From NCBI RefSeq assembly GCF_029968015.1, contig NZ_JASCIS010000033.1, forward strand, positions 1 to 64,000: DNA of 64,000 nt, read 5' to 3'. Shown piece after piece: positions 47,042-57,742 of this stretch. Made by a program: the position numbers and the translations under genes. Positions within the stretch are counted from its first letter, which is position 1, and the number at the start of each line of letters is the position of its first letter. The notes below the pieces were generated by a model, which worked only from the letters and a program-made list of their open reading frames with translations, did not search any database and was not told the origin of the DNA. Source of the stretch: Streptomyces luteolus. GTDB lineage: Bacteria; Actinomycetota; Actinomycetes; Streptomycetales; Streptomycetaceae.

Positions 47042-48697
47042 GTGCCACACCACACCATTGCCGACCTGCTGCTCGCGCGGGCCGGGGACGACCACGTGGG
47101 TCTGCGCACCCGTGAGCGCAGCTGGTCCTGGGACGAGGTCGTCCGGGAAAGCGCCGCCCGCGCCGCCTGGGCGAGCCGGCTGCGCACTGAGGGGCCCTTC
47201 CACATCGGAGTTCTCCTGGACAATGTCCCGGAGTACGTCTTCTGGCTGGGCGCCGCCGCGCTCGGCGGCGCGGCCGTCGTCGGCATGAACCCCACACGGC
47301 GCGGCGCCGAGCTGGAGCGCGAAGTGAGGCACACCGACTGCCAGTTGATCGTCACCGACGAGGCCGGACTCGCCCTGCTCGACGGCCTGGACATCGGCGT
47401 CGACCGGGACCGCTTCCTGATCGTGGACGCACCGGAGTACGCGGCCCGGCTCGCCGCACACACCACGGAGCCGACCGCGACCCCGGAGGTGACCGCCGCC
47501 ACCCGGATGCTGCTCCTGCTGACCTCCGGGACCACCGGCACCTCCAAGGCCGCGATCTGCTCCCAGGGTCGTCTCGCCGCACTCGGCGCGTCCAACAGCG
47601 CCAAGTACGACATCGGCCGTAAGGACATCTGCTACTGCCCGATGCCGCTCTTCCACGGCAACGCCCTGATGGCGCTCTGGGCCCCGGCGCTCACCGTGGG
47701 GGCCACCATCGCCCTCACCGAACGGTTCTCGGCCTCCGGGTTCCTGCCGGACGTACGGCACTTCTCGGCCACCTACTTCACGTACGTGGGCAAGGCGATC
47801 GGCTACATCCTGGGGCAGCCGCGGACGCCGGAGGACTGGAACAACCGGCTGACCCACGCGTTCGGCACCGAGGCATCGCCGGAGGACGCCGCCACCTTCC
47901 TGAGCCGCTTCGGCTGCCGGCTCGTCGAGGGTTACGGATCCAGCGAGGGTGCCGGCCTGCTCCGGCGGGCGCCGGACGCCCCCACGGGCGCGCTCGGCGT
48001 GCCCGCGCGGGGCGGCGTGCGGATCGTGCACCCGGACAGCCGGGCCCGCTGCCCAGCGGCCGTGCTCGACCTCCACGGCAGGGTCCTCAACCCCGAGGAC
48101 GCCATCGGCGAGATCGTCGACACCGAGGGCGCCGCCCGCTTCGAGGGGTACTACAACAACGAGGCGGCCAACGCGGAACGCGTACGCCACGGCTGGTACT
48201 GGACCGGCGACCTCGGCTATGTCGACGAGGCCGGCTACTTCTACTTCGCTGGCCGGTCCGGCGACTGGATCAGGGTCGACGGCGAGAACACCTCGGCGCT
48301 CCTCACCGAACGGATCCTGCGTCGGCATCCCGGCGTGCTTGCCGCCGGTGTCTTCGGTGTCCCCGATCCGCGCTCCGGAGACCAGGTGATGGCCGCGATC
48401 GAGATAGCGGAGGGGACCCGCTTCGAGGACCTGGACCTGGCGAAGTTCCTGGCCAGGCAGGAGGACCTCGGCACCAAGGGGGCGCCTCGCTTCGTCCGCG
48501 TCTCGCACGCCCTGCCGACGACTGGCTCCAACAAGCTGCGCAAGAAGGAGATGCAGCTCGCAGGTTGGCGCACCGACGACCCCGTCCACCGCTGGGTCGG
48601 CCGCGGCCGGCCTGCGTACGCCCCGATGACCGACGAGGACAAGGCGGCCCTGCGCGACGAGTTCCACGCGAACGGGCGCGCACGCTTCCTTCCCTGA
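47042..48697 (+). CDS. FadD17/FadD19-like acyl-CoA synthetase
   Basis: The product has 551 residues from a GTG with GAGAGGGACC upstream. Adenylate-forming fold: LLLLTSGTTGTSKAAICSQ (P-loop), YGSSEGAG, GWYWTGDLGYVDEAGYFYFAG and the C-terminal Lys in TTGSNKLRKKEM. It resembles the FadD17/FadD19 group that activates steroid side-chain carboxylates with CoA and ATP. It precedes the dehydrogenase-hydratase-aldolase set by 55 bp. Confidence 0.85.
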   Translation: MPHHTIADLLLARAGDDHVGLRTRERSWSWDEVVRESAARAAWASRLRTEGPFHIGVLLDNVPEYVFWLGAAALGGAAVVGMNPTRRGAELEREVRHTDCQLIVTDEAGLALLDGLDIGVDRDRFLIVDAPEYAARLAAHTTEPTATPEVTAATRMLLLLTSGTTGTSKAAICSQGRLAALGASNSAKYDIGRKDICYCPMPLFHGNALMALWAPALTVGATIALTERFSASGFLPDVRHFSATYFTYVGKAIGYILGQPRTPEDWNNRLTHAFGTEASPEDAATFLSRFGCRLVEGYGSSEGAGLLRRAPDAPTGALGVPARGGVRIVHPDSRARCPAAVLDLHGRVLNPEDAIGEIVDTEGAARFEGYYNNEAANAERVRHGWYWTGDLGYVDEAGYFYFAGRSGDWIRVDGENTSALLTERILRRHPGVLAAGVFGVPDPRSGDQVMAAIEIAEGTRFEDLDLAKFLARQEDLGTKGAPRFVRVSHALPTTGSNKLRKKEMQLAGWRTDDPVHRWVGRGRPAYAPMTDEDKAALRDEFHANGRARFLP

Positions 48698-48752
48698 CCA
48701 CAACCGGCCCTCTGCCGGGACCACGTCCGGCGTGACGACCAAGGAGAACCAG

Positions 48753-49915
48753 ATGCAACTGCGCGAGAGCGCAGCGCAGCTAGAGCTGCGCCGGGAGCTT
48801 CGGGCGTACTTCTCGGGCCTGATGCCCGAGGAGGAGCGCCGCCGGGCAGGCGAGGAAGGCGTGGGCGGAAGCCGTTTCCGGGAGGTGGTCGCACGGCTCG
48901 GCGCCGACGGCTGGCTCGGCATCGGCTGGCCCACCGAGTACGGGGGCCAGGGCCGGTCCGCCGAGGAGCAGTACGTGTTCTTCGACGAGGTCCAGCGCGC
49001 CGGTCTGCCCTTCCCGTTCGTCACCGTGAACACCGTGGGGCCGACGCTGATGGCGCACGGCTCCGAGGAGCACAAGAAGCGGTTCCTTCCCGGCATCCTC
49101 GCAGGCGACATCGTGTTCGCCATCGGCTACACGGAACCCGGAGCGGGCACCGACCTCGCCGCTCTGAGCACCCGGGCGCGGCGCGACGGGGATTCCTTCG
49201 TGGTGGACGGCAGCAAGATTTTCACCAGTGGCGCGAACACGGCCGACTACATCTGGCTGGCCGCCAGGACCGACCCGGACGCCCCCAAGCACCGGGGCAT
49301 CTCCATATTGATCGTGCCGACCGCCGCCGAGGGCTTCTCGTGGAGCCCGCTGCCGACGGTGGGCGGCATGGTCGTCACCGCCACCTACTACAGCGGCATC
49401 CGGGTGCCCGTCGAGGACGTGGTCGGCGAGGTGGACTGCGGCTGGCGGCTGATCACCGCACAGCTCAACCACGAGCGCATCGGGCTCGCCGCGCTCGGCG
49501 GACGCATGATCCAGCTCTGGGAGCGCGTCCTTGAGTGGGCGAAGGCCAACGGGACAGCCGAACTGCCCTGGGTCCGCGACGAGTTCGCCCGTACGTACGC
49601 CCGTCTTGAGGCGATGCGGCTGATGAACTGGAAGATGACGGCCGCGGTCGCCGCGTCCACGCTCGAAGGCGCCGACGCCGGCGCTGTGAAGGTGTACGGG
49701 ACCGAGACACATATCGACGTTCAGCGCTCACTCACCCAGATCCTCGGCGCGGCGGGGCGCATCAGGCCCGAGTCACCCGGGGCTGTCCTCTCAGGCCAGG
49801 TCGAACAGCTCTCCCGACAGGGCATCGTGAACACCTTCGGCGGCGGCGTCAACGAGATCCTGCGCGACATGGTGGCCACCCACGGGCTGGGCCTGCCCCG
49901 GGCGGGGCGTGGCGC

Positions 49916-49919
<4 letters not shown>
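48753..49919 (+). CDS. Steroid acyl-CoA dehydrogenase, FAD-loop subunit
   Basis: The product has 388 residues from ATG 48753, which has AAGGAG 8 bp upstream; a GTG at 48732 would include that site. The FAD/substrate loop GYTEPGAGTDLAAL is present. Together with the second dehydrogenase at 50932 it should form an alpha2beta2 enzyme of the ChsE type (as FadE26-27 or FadE28-29 of M. tuberculosis), in which each active site is built from both subunits. Its stop overlaps the next start. Confidence 0.87.
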
Positions 49920-50931
<1,012 letters not shown>

Positions 50932-50932
<1 letters not shown>

Positions 50933-52095
50933 TGGATTTCTCCCTGGGAGAAGAGCTCGAAGCGGTGCGGGACCTGGCGCGTGAGATCTTCACCGATCGG
51001 GCCTCCCCTGACCGGCTGCGCGCCGTGGAGTCGTCGGCGACCCGCGTCGATGACCGCCTCTGGGGCGATCTGGCCGGGGCCGGGCTCCTCGGTGCCGTAC
51101 TGCCCGAGGAGGCGGGTGGCGCCGGGCTCGGTGCGGGCGGTCTGTGCGTGCTCCTCGAGGAGCAGGGGCGGCGGGTGGCGCCGGTGCCTTTGTGGCCCGC
51201 GCTCGTCGGTGCGCTCGCGGTCGCCACGCACGGCGATCCGAGCCTGCGGGCCCAGCTGCTCCCGCCTGTCGTGGCGGGCACGGCCCGGCTGACCGTGGCG
51301 CTGGAGGAGTTCGGCCCCGCGGATCCGGGGGCACCTGAGGTCACGGCCACACCAACGAGCAGCGTCGGCGAGGGGGTTCACAGTGCCGAAGGCGCCCCGG
51401 GCTGGTGCCTGACCGGCACCAAGGCCGTCGTGCCGGCCGCGTCCGGCGCCGGACACGTCCTCGTCAGTGCCCGCACCGCCAGCGGCACCGGGCTCTTCCT
51501 GGTCGCCGGCGACGCCGCCGGGACGACATGGGAGTATGCGGAGACCACCAGCCACGATCTGAGCGGTCACCTCACGCTGGACGGAGCCCCGGCCGAAGCC
51601 GTCGGTGCCCCCGGCACGGGCGTCGTCGACTGGACCGTACGGCACGCTCGTGCCGCGCTGGCCGCGATCCAACTGGGGGTGAGCCAGGGTGCCTTGGGCC
51701 ACGCGGCCGACCACCTGCGCGAACGGCAGCAGTTCGGACGTCCGCTGGCCACCTTCCAGGCCGTGCAGCACCAGCTCGCGGACTGCTACATCGAGATCGA
51801 CGCAATGCGCGTGACGCTCTGGTACGCCGTGGACGCCCTGGGAGGCGGGACGAGCGAGGCGGTATGCGAGAGCGCCGTGCTCGTCGCCAAGTGGTGGGCC
51901 GCGGAGGCGGGTTTGAACACTGTGCACCGGATCCAGCACCTGCACGGGGGGATCGGGGTGGACACGGACTACCCGGTGCACCGGCACTTCCTGTGGGGCA
52001 AGCAGCTCTCGTCCACCCTGGGGGGCGCCCGAGCGGACCTCACCCGCCTCGGCGACACACTGGCCGAAGCCGTCGGCGGGACGGCGGCCTCATGA
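50932..52095 (+). CDS. Steroid acyl-CoA dehydrogenase, second subunit
   Basis: The product has 387 residues; the ATG overlaps the previous stop. It keeps the C-terminal dehydrogenase bundle (QFGRPLATFQAVQHQLADCY, IQHLHGGIGVDTDYPVHRHF) but has no ExxAGSD loop in its N-terminal half, so it is the complementary subunit of the gene at 48753. The FadE29/FadE27 type is the best guess. Confidence 0.86.
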
Positions 52096-52532
52096 CGACG
52101 ACGCCTCCCACCAGGACGTACGACGAAGTGCGCATCGGCGACCCGTTGCCCGATCTCGTGATCCCGCTGACCCGCACCCTGATCGTCGCCACGGCCCTCG
52201 CGAGTCGCGACTACCAGGACGTGCACCACGACCCCGAACTCGCCCGGCAGCGCGGCTCGAAGGACATCTTCATGAACATTCTGACCAGCAACGGTCTTGT
52301 CGACCGTTACGTCACCAGCTGGGCGGGACCGGCTGCCACCGTCAAGGCGATCCGCATCCGGCTCGGTGCCCCCAACCACCCCGGCGACACCATGGTGCTC
52401 AGCGGCGAGGTGGCGGCGAAGAGGGACGACGACCGGTGCGTCGACATTTCGGTGACCGGCACCAACAGCCTTGGTGCCCACGTCACCGGCACCGTCTCGG
52501 TGCGCCTGCCGCAGGGGGTGACGTCCCGGTGA
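52092..52532 (+). CDS. chsH1: ChsH1-like MaoC hydratase subunit
   Basis: The product has 146 residues, a single hotdog; the ATG overlaps the previous stop. ASRDYQDVHHDPELARQRGS carries the Asp/His pair of the hydratase-2 active site. In M. tuberculosis ChsH1 completes the enoyl-CoA hydratase with the ChsH2 MaoC domain, acting on the three-carbon side chain. Its stop overlaps the GTG of the aldolase. Confidence 0.88.
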   Translation: MTTTPPTRTYDEVRIGDPLPDLVIPLTRTLIVATALASRDYQDVHHDPELARQRGSKDIFMNILTSNGLVDRYVTSWAGPAATVKAIRIRLGAPNHPGDTMVLSGEVAAKRDDDRCVDISVTGTNSLGAHVTGTVSVRLPQGVTSR

Positions 52533-53710
52533 CCACACACCCCTTGTCGGGCGTCGCCGCCGTCGCGGGAATCGGCGCGACCGAGTTCTCCAAGTTCTCC
52601 GGGCGCAGCGAACTGCAACTCGCCTGCGAGGCGGTGCTCGCCGCGCTCGCCGACGCCGGCGTGAAGCCGTCCGACGTCGACGGTCTGGTCACCTTCACCG
52701 CGGACACCAATTCCGAGATTCACATCGCGCGCAACACCGGCATGGGCGAGCTGACGTTCTTCTCCCGTATCGGCTACGGCGGCGGCGCCGCCTGCGCCAC
52801 CGTTCAGCAGGCGGCCATGGCCGTCGCCACCGGTGCCGCCGGAGTCGTCGTCTGCTACCGGGCCTTCAACGAGCGCTCGGGCGAGCGTTACGGCCTCGGC
52901 CAGGCCGACCGGCCGATGGACACCTCCGCGGACCGTGCCGCGTACGCATGGATGACACCGTTCGGACTGAACACCCCCGCCCAGTGGGTGGCCATGTTCG
53001 CCCGCCGCTACATGCACGAATACGGCGCCACCACCGAGGACTTCGGACGGGTCGCCGTTGTGGACCGCGCCCACGCGGCGAACAACCCCGCCGCGTACTT
53101 CCACAAGAGGCCCATCACCCTTGCAGACCACCAGAGTTCACGCTGGATCGCCGAGCCGCTGCGGCTGCTCGACTGCTGCCAGGAGACCGACGGCGGCCAG
53201 GCACTGGTGGTCGTCTCGGCCGAGCGGGCGCGGGACCTGCCCCATCCGCCCGCGGTGATCCGCGGCGCGGCCCAGGGACTCGGCGCCGACCAGCACATGA
53301 TGACGAGCTACTACCGGCCCACGATCACGGGCATTCCGGAGATGGGCCTGACCGGACGCCAGCTCTACCGGCAGAGCGGGCTCACCCCCGCCGAGATCGA
53401 CGCCGCGATCCTCTACGACCACTTCACGCCGCTGGTCCTTCCCCAGCTGGAGGAACTCGGCTTCTGCGGCAGGGGAGAGGCGAAGGACTTCATCGCGGAC
53501 GGCCATCTGGAGCTCGGCGGCAGCCTGCCCCTGAACACCCACGGCGGCCAGCTCGGCGAGGCGTACCTACACGGCATGAACGGCATCGCCGAGGGCGTAC
53601 GCCTGGTCCGCGGCACCTCGGTGAACCAGCCCGCGAACGTCGGACACGTCCTGGTCACCGCGGGCACCGGAGTCCCGACCAGCGGCCTCGTCCTCGGGGC
53701 GGACCGGTGA
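52529..53710 (+). CDS. ltp2: Ltp2-like steroid side-chain aldolase
   Basis: The product has 393 residues from a GTG overlapping the previous stop. Thiolase-superfamily fold without the thiolase Cys motif: AVAGIGATEFSKFSGRSELQ, GYGGGAACATVQQAAMAV, LPLNTHGGQLGEAYLHGMNG. This is the SCP-x/Ltp2 family, in which Ltp2 with the DUF35 domain of ChsH2 does a retro-aldol cleavage, releasing propionyl-CoA and a 17-ketosteroid. Confidence 0.9.
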   Translation: MTTHPLSGVAAVAGIGATEFSKFSGRSELQLACEAVLAALADAGVKPSDVDGLVTFTADTNSEIHIARNTGMGELTFFSRIGYGGGAACATVQQAAMAVATGAAGVVVCYRAFNERSGERYGLGQADRPMDTSADRAAYAWMTPFGLNTPAQWVAMFARRYMHEYGATTEDFGRVAVVDRAHAANNPAAYFHKRPITLADHQSSRWIAEPLRLLDCCQETDGGQALVVVSAERARDLPHPPAVIRGAAQGLGADQHMMTSYYRPTITGIPEMGLTGRQLYRQSGLTPAEIDAAILYDHFTPLVLPQLEELGFCGRGEAKDFIADGHLELGGSLPLNTHGGQLGEAYLHGMNGIAEGVRLVRGTSVNQPANVGHVLVTAGTGVPTSGLVLGADR

Positions 53711-54560
53711 GCGTCTCCCCGTGGCGCGGCCACGACCTCGGCACTCGTACCGTCGCCTACACCGAACGGGACGCGATCCTCTACGCGCTCGCGGTGGGCG
53801 CGCGGGCGAGCGACCTGGACCTCGTGTACGAGGAACACCTGCGGGTGCTGCCCACCTTCGGCCTGACCCTCGCCCAGTGGGCCCCGATGCCCTGGGTGAA
53901 CTCGGGGCCTTCGACGTCACCACGGCCGTGCACGGCGCCCAACGCCTGCTGGTACGCGGCCCGTTGCCGCCCTCCGGTGAGCTCACGACGCACTCCCGGG
54001 TAGCCGAGGTGTGGGACAAAGGGTCGGCCGCGGTCTTCGAGGTGGAGGTGACCTCGGAGTGCTTCGTGGCCACTTGGTCCCTCTTCGCCCCCGGCTGCGG
54101 CGGTTTCGACGGTGACAGAGGGCCGTCGACTCCTGCCCGCGCCGAGGGCCCCACGACCCGGCGGCTCAGCGTCGACACCCACCACCGTCAGGCCGCCCTG
54201 TACCGGCTGCTCGGCGACCGCCATGCCATGCACATAGACCCGGCCGCCGCGCGGGCCGCGGGCATGCCCCGACCCTTTCTGCACGGCCTGTGCAGCCTGG
54301 CCGCCACCACCCTGGCCCTCGCCCGCCGGTTGGGTACGCACCCGGCCGAACTGCTGGAGCTGGAGGCGCGTTTCACCGCTCCCGTCTTCCCGGGGGACAG
54401 CCTCGACGTGTCCGTCCTGGCGGACCCGGGCGCGGACAGCGAGGCACGGTTCGAGGCGACCACCGAGGGCCGCAGGGCCCTGTCGGGCGGCCGGGCCCGC
54501 TTCCGATCCGCCCCGCCCACGGACGGACACCCGATCCAGGAGGAGAACCCCGATGCTTGA
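53707..54560 (+). pseudogene. Frameshifted double-hotdog MaoC hydratase
   Basis: From the GTG at 53707 (overlapping the aldolase stop) the frame reads to LRVLPTFGLTLAQWAP and then diverges to a stop at 54003. The correct continuation, DALGELGAFDVTTAVHGAQR, lies in another frame from 53886 and runs to 54560 through YRLLGDRHAMHIDPAAARAA, the hydratase-2 site. One base missing at about 53886 (CCG-ATG for CCG-GATG) restores one 284-residue protein like the hydratase at 44561. Either a true mutation or a sequencing error. Confidence 0.85.
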
Positions 54561-55335
54561 CTCCGCGCAGCGCGCCGCCGCCGCCGAACTGCTGTGGACC
54601 GCGGAGCGCGACCGGTTGCCGATCGGGCCGCTGGCCGGCACGTATCCCGGCATCGACGTGAGCGACGCCTACGAGATCCAACTGCTCAACATCCGCCGGA
54701 GACTGGCGGCCGGCGCCACAGTCCGCGGCCACAAGGTGGGACTCTCCTCGGAGGTCATGCAGCGGATGATGGGCGTCGACGAGCCGGACTACGGTCATCT
54801 TCTCGACGACATGGTCCTGTCCGGCGCCTCCGTCGACACGGCTCACTACTGCTTCCCGCGCATCGAGGTGGAGATCGGCTACGTCCTCGGCAGCCCCCTG
54901 CCCGGCGAGGACTGCACGGCGGCGGACGTGCTCGCGGCCACTGAGTACATCGTGCCGACGATCGAGCTCATCGACAGCCGGATCACCGAGTGGAAGATCG
55001 GTCTCGCCGACACCATCGCCGACAACGCCTCGTCGGCCGGCGTGATCCTGGGCGACGCCCGAGTCCCCCCGGACCGCCTCGATCCGGCAGACATCGGGGC
55101 GGTGCTCTACCAGGACGGCGAGGAGATCGCCCGGGGCAACACGAGCGCCGTGCTCGGCGACCCGACCGAGGCCGTGGCCTGGCTGGCCCGCAAGGTGGCG
55201 CCGTTCGGCGTCCCCCTGGAGGCCGGTCACCTGGTGCTGCCGGGCTCCTGCACCCGGGCCGTCGACGTCTGTACGGGCGACGCTTTCCGGGCCGAATTCG
55301 CTGGACTCGGTTCCGTGGCGGTGCGGTTCGCGTAG
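54553..55335 (+). CDS. hsaE: HsaE-like 2-hydroxyhexa-2,4-dienoate hydratase
   Basis: The product has 260 residues; AGGAGAA lies upstream and the ATG overlaps the end of the frameshifted hydratase. It belongs to the MhpD/BphH hydratase family (fumarylacetoacetase-like fold): GHKVGLSSEVMQRMMGVDEP, RIEVEIGYVLG and PTIELIDSRITEWKI are present, with the acidic metal ligands in EVEIGY. It hydrates the C6 dienoate released by HsaD, feeding HsaF, although those genes are 18 kb away. Confidence 0.92.
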   Translation: MLDSAQRAAAAELLWTAERDRLPIGPLAGTYPGIDVSDAYEIQLLNIRRRLAAGATVRGHKVGLSSEVMQRMMGVDEPDYGHLLDDMVLSGASVDTAHYCFPRIEVEIGYVLGSPLPGEDCTAADVLAATEYIVPTIELIDSRITEWKIGLADTIADNASSAGVILGDARVPPDRLDPADIGAVLYQDGEEIARGNTSAVLGDPTEAVAWLARKVAPFGVPLEAGHLVLPGSCTRAVDVCTGDAFRAEFAGLGSVAVRFA

Positions 55336-55362
55336 AGCGGTGGCCGGGCCGACGGTCGAGCG

Positions 55363-55415
55363 CGCCCACTCAGCGGGACAGCCTCCGGGCAGAAACTGGA
55401 ATTCGTACTAGTTTT
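55363..55415. promoter_or_regulatory. Cluster operator and AT-rich dyad before the SDR gene
   Basis: On the minus strand 55363-55378 reads TCCCGCTGAGTGGGCG, a cluster-motif match. Just downstream, AACTGGAATTCGTACTAGTT (55394-55413) is an AT-rich imperfect dyad resembling TetR/KstR-type acyl-CoA operators. The SDR gene starts at 55503. Confidence 0.5.
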
Positions 55416-55502
55416 GCGCTCTCGGTGATTACCCGTCACTGATCACCGTCATCCCGTACAAGGACAACCGCCGTCCCGTACAAGGACAGAGGGAGCCGCA
55501 TC

Positions 55503-56438
55503 ATGAGCGTGACGCACAGCCTGGAGGGGCGCACCGCCATCGTCACCGGCGCAGGTTCCGGCCTCGGCAGGGCCGAGGCACTGGCCGTTGCTGCCAGGGG
55601 CGCCGACGTGGTGGTGAACGATGTAGGCCCGGCAGCCAAGGACGTCGTCGCCGAGATCAAGGCCCTCGGCCGCGGCGCCGTCGCGGTCATCGGAGACGTC
55701 GGCGACTGGTCCATGGGTGACCGGCTCGTGGAGGCGGCGGTGGAGAGCTTCGGCGGTCTCGACATCCTCGTCAACAACGCCGGAGTCCTGCGCGACAAGA
55801 TGCTGTTCAACCTCACCGAGTCCGACTGGGACGACGTGATCCGGGTCCACCTGAAGGGGCACGCGGCCGTCTCCCGGGCCGCGGCCGCGCACTGGCGGGC
55901 GGCGAGCAAGGCCGCAGGCGGCCCCGTGTACGGCCGGATCATCAACACCTCTTCCGAGGCCTTCCTGTTCGGCGCCCCCGGGCAGCCCAACTACTCGGCG
56001 GCCAAGGCCGGCATCACCGCCCTGACGCTGGCCACCGCGCAGGGCCTCGCCCGTTACGGCGTACGGGCCAACGCGATCTGTCCGCGCGCCCGCACCGCGA
56101 TGACGGCGCAGGCCTTCGGCGCCGGTGACCAGGACGTCACGGGCGGACTCGACATCATGGCGCCGGAGCGGGTCGGCACCTTCGTCGCGCACCTGGCGTC
56201 GCCCGCCTCGGACGAGATCACCGGGCAGGTGTTCGTCGTCTACGGCGACATGGTCGCGCTGATGGCCGCCCCCACCGTGGAACGGAAGTTCACCGCGGCC
56301 GACGGCGTGTTCACCCCCGAAGAGCTCGACGAGCAGCTCACGGCCCACTTCAAGGGCCGTGACCCGTACCGGACGTATGCCGCCTACTCGGTGGCCGAAC
56401 TCGACACCACGGGGACGCAGCCCACCGGCGCGCGCTGA
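55503..56438 (+). CDS. Hsd4A-like SDR (hydroxyacyl-CoA / 17beta-hydroxysteroid dehydrogenase)
   Basis: The product has 311 residues. SDR core: VTGAGSGLGRAEALAVAARG, NNAG, INTSSEAFLFG, YSAAK, plus a C-terminal extension of about 50 residues. VNDVGPAAKDVVAEIKA and the long loop before GRIINTSS are typical of the peroxisomal multifunctional enzyme 2 / Hsd4A branch, which oxidises (3R)-hydroxyacyl-CoAs of steroid side chains. It converges with the TetR gene. Confidence 0.85.
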   Translation: MSVTHSLEGRTAIVTGAGSGLGRAEALAVAARGADVVVNDVGPAAKDVVAEIKALGRGAVAVIGDVGDWSMGDRLVEAAVESFGGLDILVNNAGVLRDKMLFNLTESDWDDVIRVHLKGHAAVSRAAAAHWRAASKAAGGPVYGRIINTSSEAFLFGAPGQPNYSAAKAGITALTLATAQGLARYGVRANAICPRARTAMTAQAFGAGDQDVTGGLDIMAPERVGTFVAHLASPASDEITGQVFVVYGDMVALMAAPTVERKFTAADGVFTPEELDEQLTAHFKGRDPYRTYAAYSVAELDTTGTQPTGAR

Positions 56439-56471
56439 GCGGCACCGGCGCGAGGCTCGCCCGTGGCCTGC

Positions 56472-57083
56472 TCAGCCCGTGTCCTCCTCGGGCGCGAGCA
56501 GCAGCTCGCAGGCCATGCGCAGGTCGGCGTCCGCCTCGGCCGGCGAGGATCGTTCGTTGAGGCGGGACTGCAGGACGCCGTACCAGAGCAAGGTGAGCAG
56601 CCGGATACGGCTGCGGTGCTGCTCCGTCGGCTCCTCCACGCCCCAGGCCCTGAGCAGCAGGTCCTGGAAACCGGTGTCCACGCGCGCGAGGTCGGGGACG
56701 GTGGTGGCCCGCGCCGCGTTCGCCGACTGGATCATCGCGGTAGCCAGTTCGGGTTTCCGCAGCAGATTGCGGGTGGCGCCGGCCAGCGCGGCGAACACCG
56801 CGTCCCCAGGCGGGCTGTCGGGCGCACGATCGGGCAGCCGCGCCCCGAACCGCTCGATCTGCTCGGCCATCACGGCGGTGAACAGATGGGTCTTCGAGGG
56901 GAAGTAGCGATAGAGCGTTGCGATCGCCACGCCCGACGCCTTGGCGACCTCGTGCATCTGCACACGCTCAAGACCCGTCTCCGCGGCGATCGCCTCGGCG
57001 GCCTTCAGGATGCGCCGACGACGCGCGTGCTGCCTCGGAGAGCTGGGCTCGGCACCCGCCCTGGCCTCGGCGATTCTCGGCAT
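56472..57083 (-). CDS. KstR-like TetR-family regulator
   Basis: The product has 203 residues. The helix-turn-helix (about 20-70) reads RRRRILKAAEAIAAETGLER then VQMHEVAKASGVAIATLYRY FPSK. It closely follows M. tuberculosis KstR in this region (VQM..VA...VA..TLYRYFPSK.HL). KstR represses cholesterol genes and is released by steroid CoA thioesters. The ligand domain is less obviously conserved. A cluster-motif copy lies 95 bp upstream of the start, suggesting autoregulation. Confidence 0.87.
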   Translation of the reverse strand: MPRIAEARAGAEPSSPRQHARRRRILKAAEAIAAETGLERVQMHEVAKASGVAIATLYRYFPSKTHLFTAVMAEQIERFGARLPDRAPDSPPGDAVFAALAGATRNLLRKPELATAMIQSANAARATTVPDLARVDTGFQDLLLRAWGVEEPTEQHRSRIRLLTLLWYGVLQSRLNERSSPAEADADLRMACELLLAPEEDTG

Positions 57084-57177
57084 CCCGCACCCCCGGAGAT
57101 CAGTCGATGAACGATCCCCGACCTTACGCCGCTCGCGCCCGCCACGTCAGTCCGAGCCCCGGTCATCCCCGGGACGC

Positions 57178-57193
57178 TACCGGTCGGTGGGAC
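57178..57193 (+). promoter_or_regulatory. Cluster operator motif upstream of the TetR gene
   Basis: TACCGGTCGGTGGGAC differs from TTCCGGTCAGTGGGAC at two positions. It is 95-110 bp upstream of the minus-strand TetR start. Confidence 0.6.
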
Positions 57194-57658
57194 GGGCCCC
57201 GCCTCCGCCGCGGACGGCCTGGACACCATGGTCAACGAAAAGATCGGGCGGCACGGCGACGCCTGCGCGTACTCGGGGGCCGCCTGCCGGCCGGCCGGCA
57301 CCCAGGTGGAGGAGCAGACTGCCATCGGGCCACTCCACCGAACCCCGCGCACGACTGTCTGCGGTCCTGCTCGGCGACCGGGAGCAGGACCGCAGGAGGC
57401 CTTCCTCACCCATGGCCGGAACGGTGTCAGACGCGGCTCTCGCCTCCGCGTCCGATCGCAAGGCTCTACGCCGCGCGCAGTACCGGTGCCGTTGGGCCGG
57501 GCACGTCTGTCCGGCCTCGACGTCCCGCTCGGTTCGGCCCCCGGCGTTCCCCTCGCTCGCCGTACGAGACAGGCGAGGGCCGCGTGACGCCGTTCGGGCG
57601 CGTCACTGAGACCCGTCGTACGAGCGACCGCCGTCAGCAACGGAACCACCCCGCAACG
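57194..57658. other. Gene-free stretch with one strong hairpin
   Basis: No supported gene. GCGGTCCTGCTC (57361-57372) pairs with 57382-57393 over a 9-nt loop, a terminator-like structure with no gene immediately before it. This suggests a lost gene or an unseen short transcript in the 659-bp gap between the TetR and SDR genes. Confidence 0.45.
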
Positions 57659-57674
57659 TCCCGGCCAGTGGGAG
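57659..57674 (+). promoter_or_regulatory. Cluster operator motif upstream of the SDR-fadD3-hsaA unit
   Basis: TCCCGGCCAGTGGGAG matches TYCCGSTCAGTGGGAC at most positions. It ends 69 bp before the SDR start at 57743, a typical repressor position. Confidence 0.6.
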
Positions 57675-57742
57675 CCCGAAACCGGTGCCGCGCGGACCGG
57701 TCCTATGTTCAGCGCAACCGGGACGCGACAGAAGGGAAGCCG

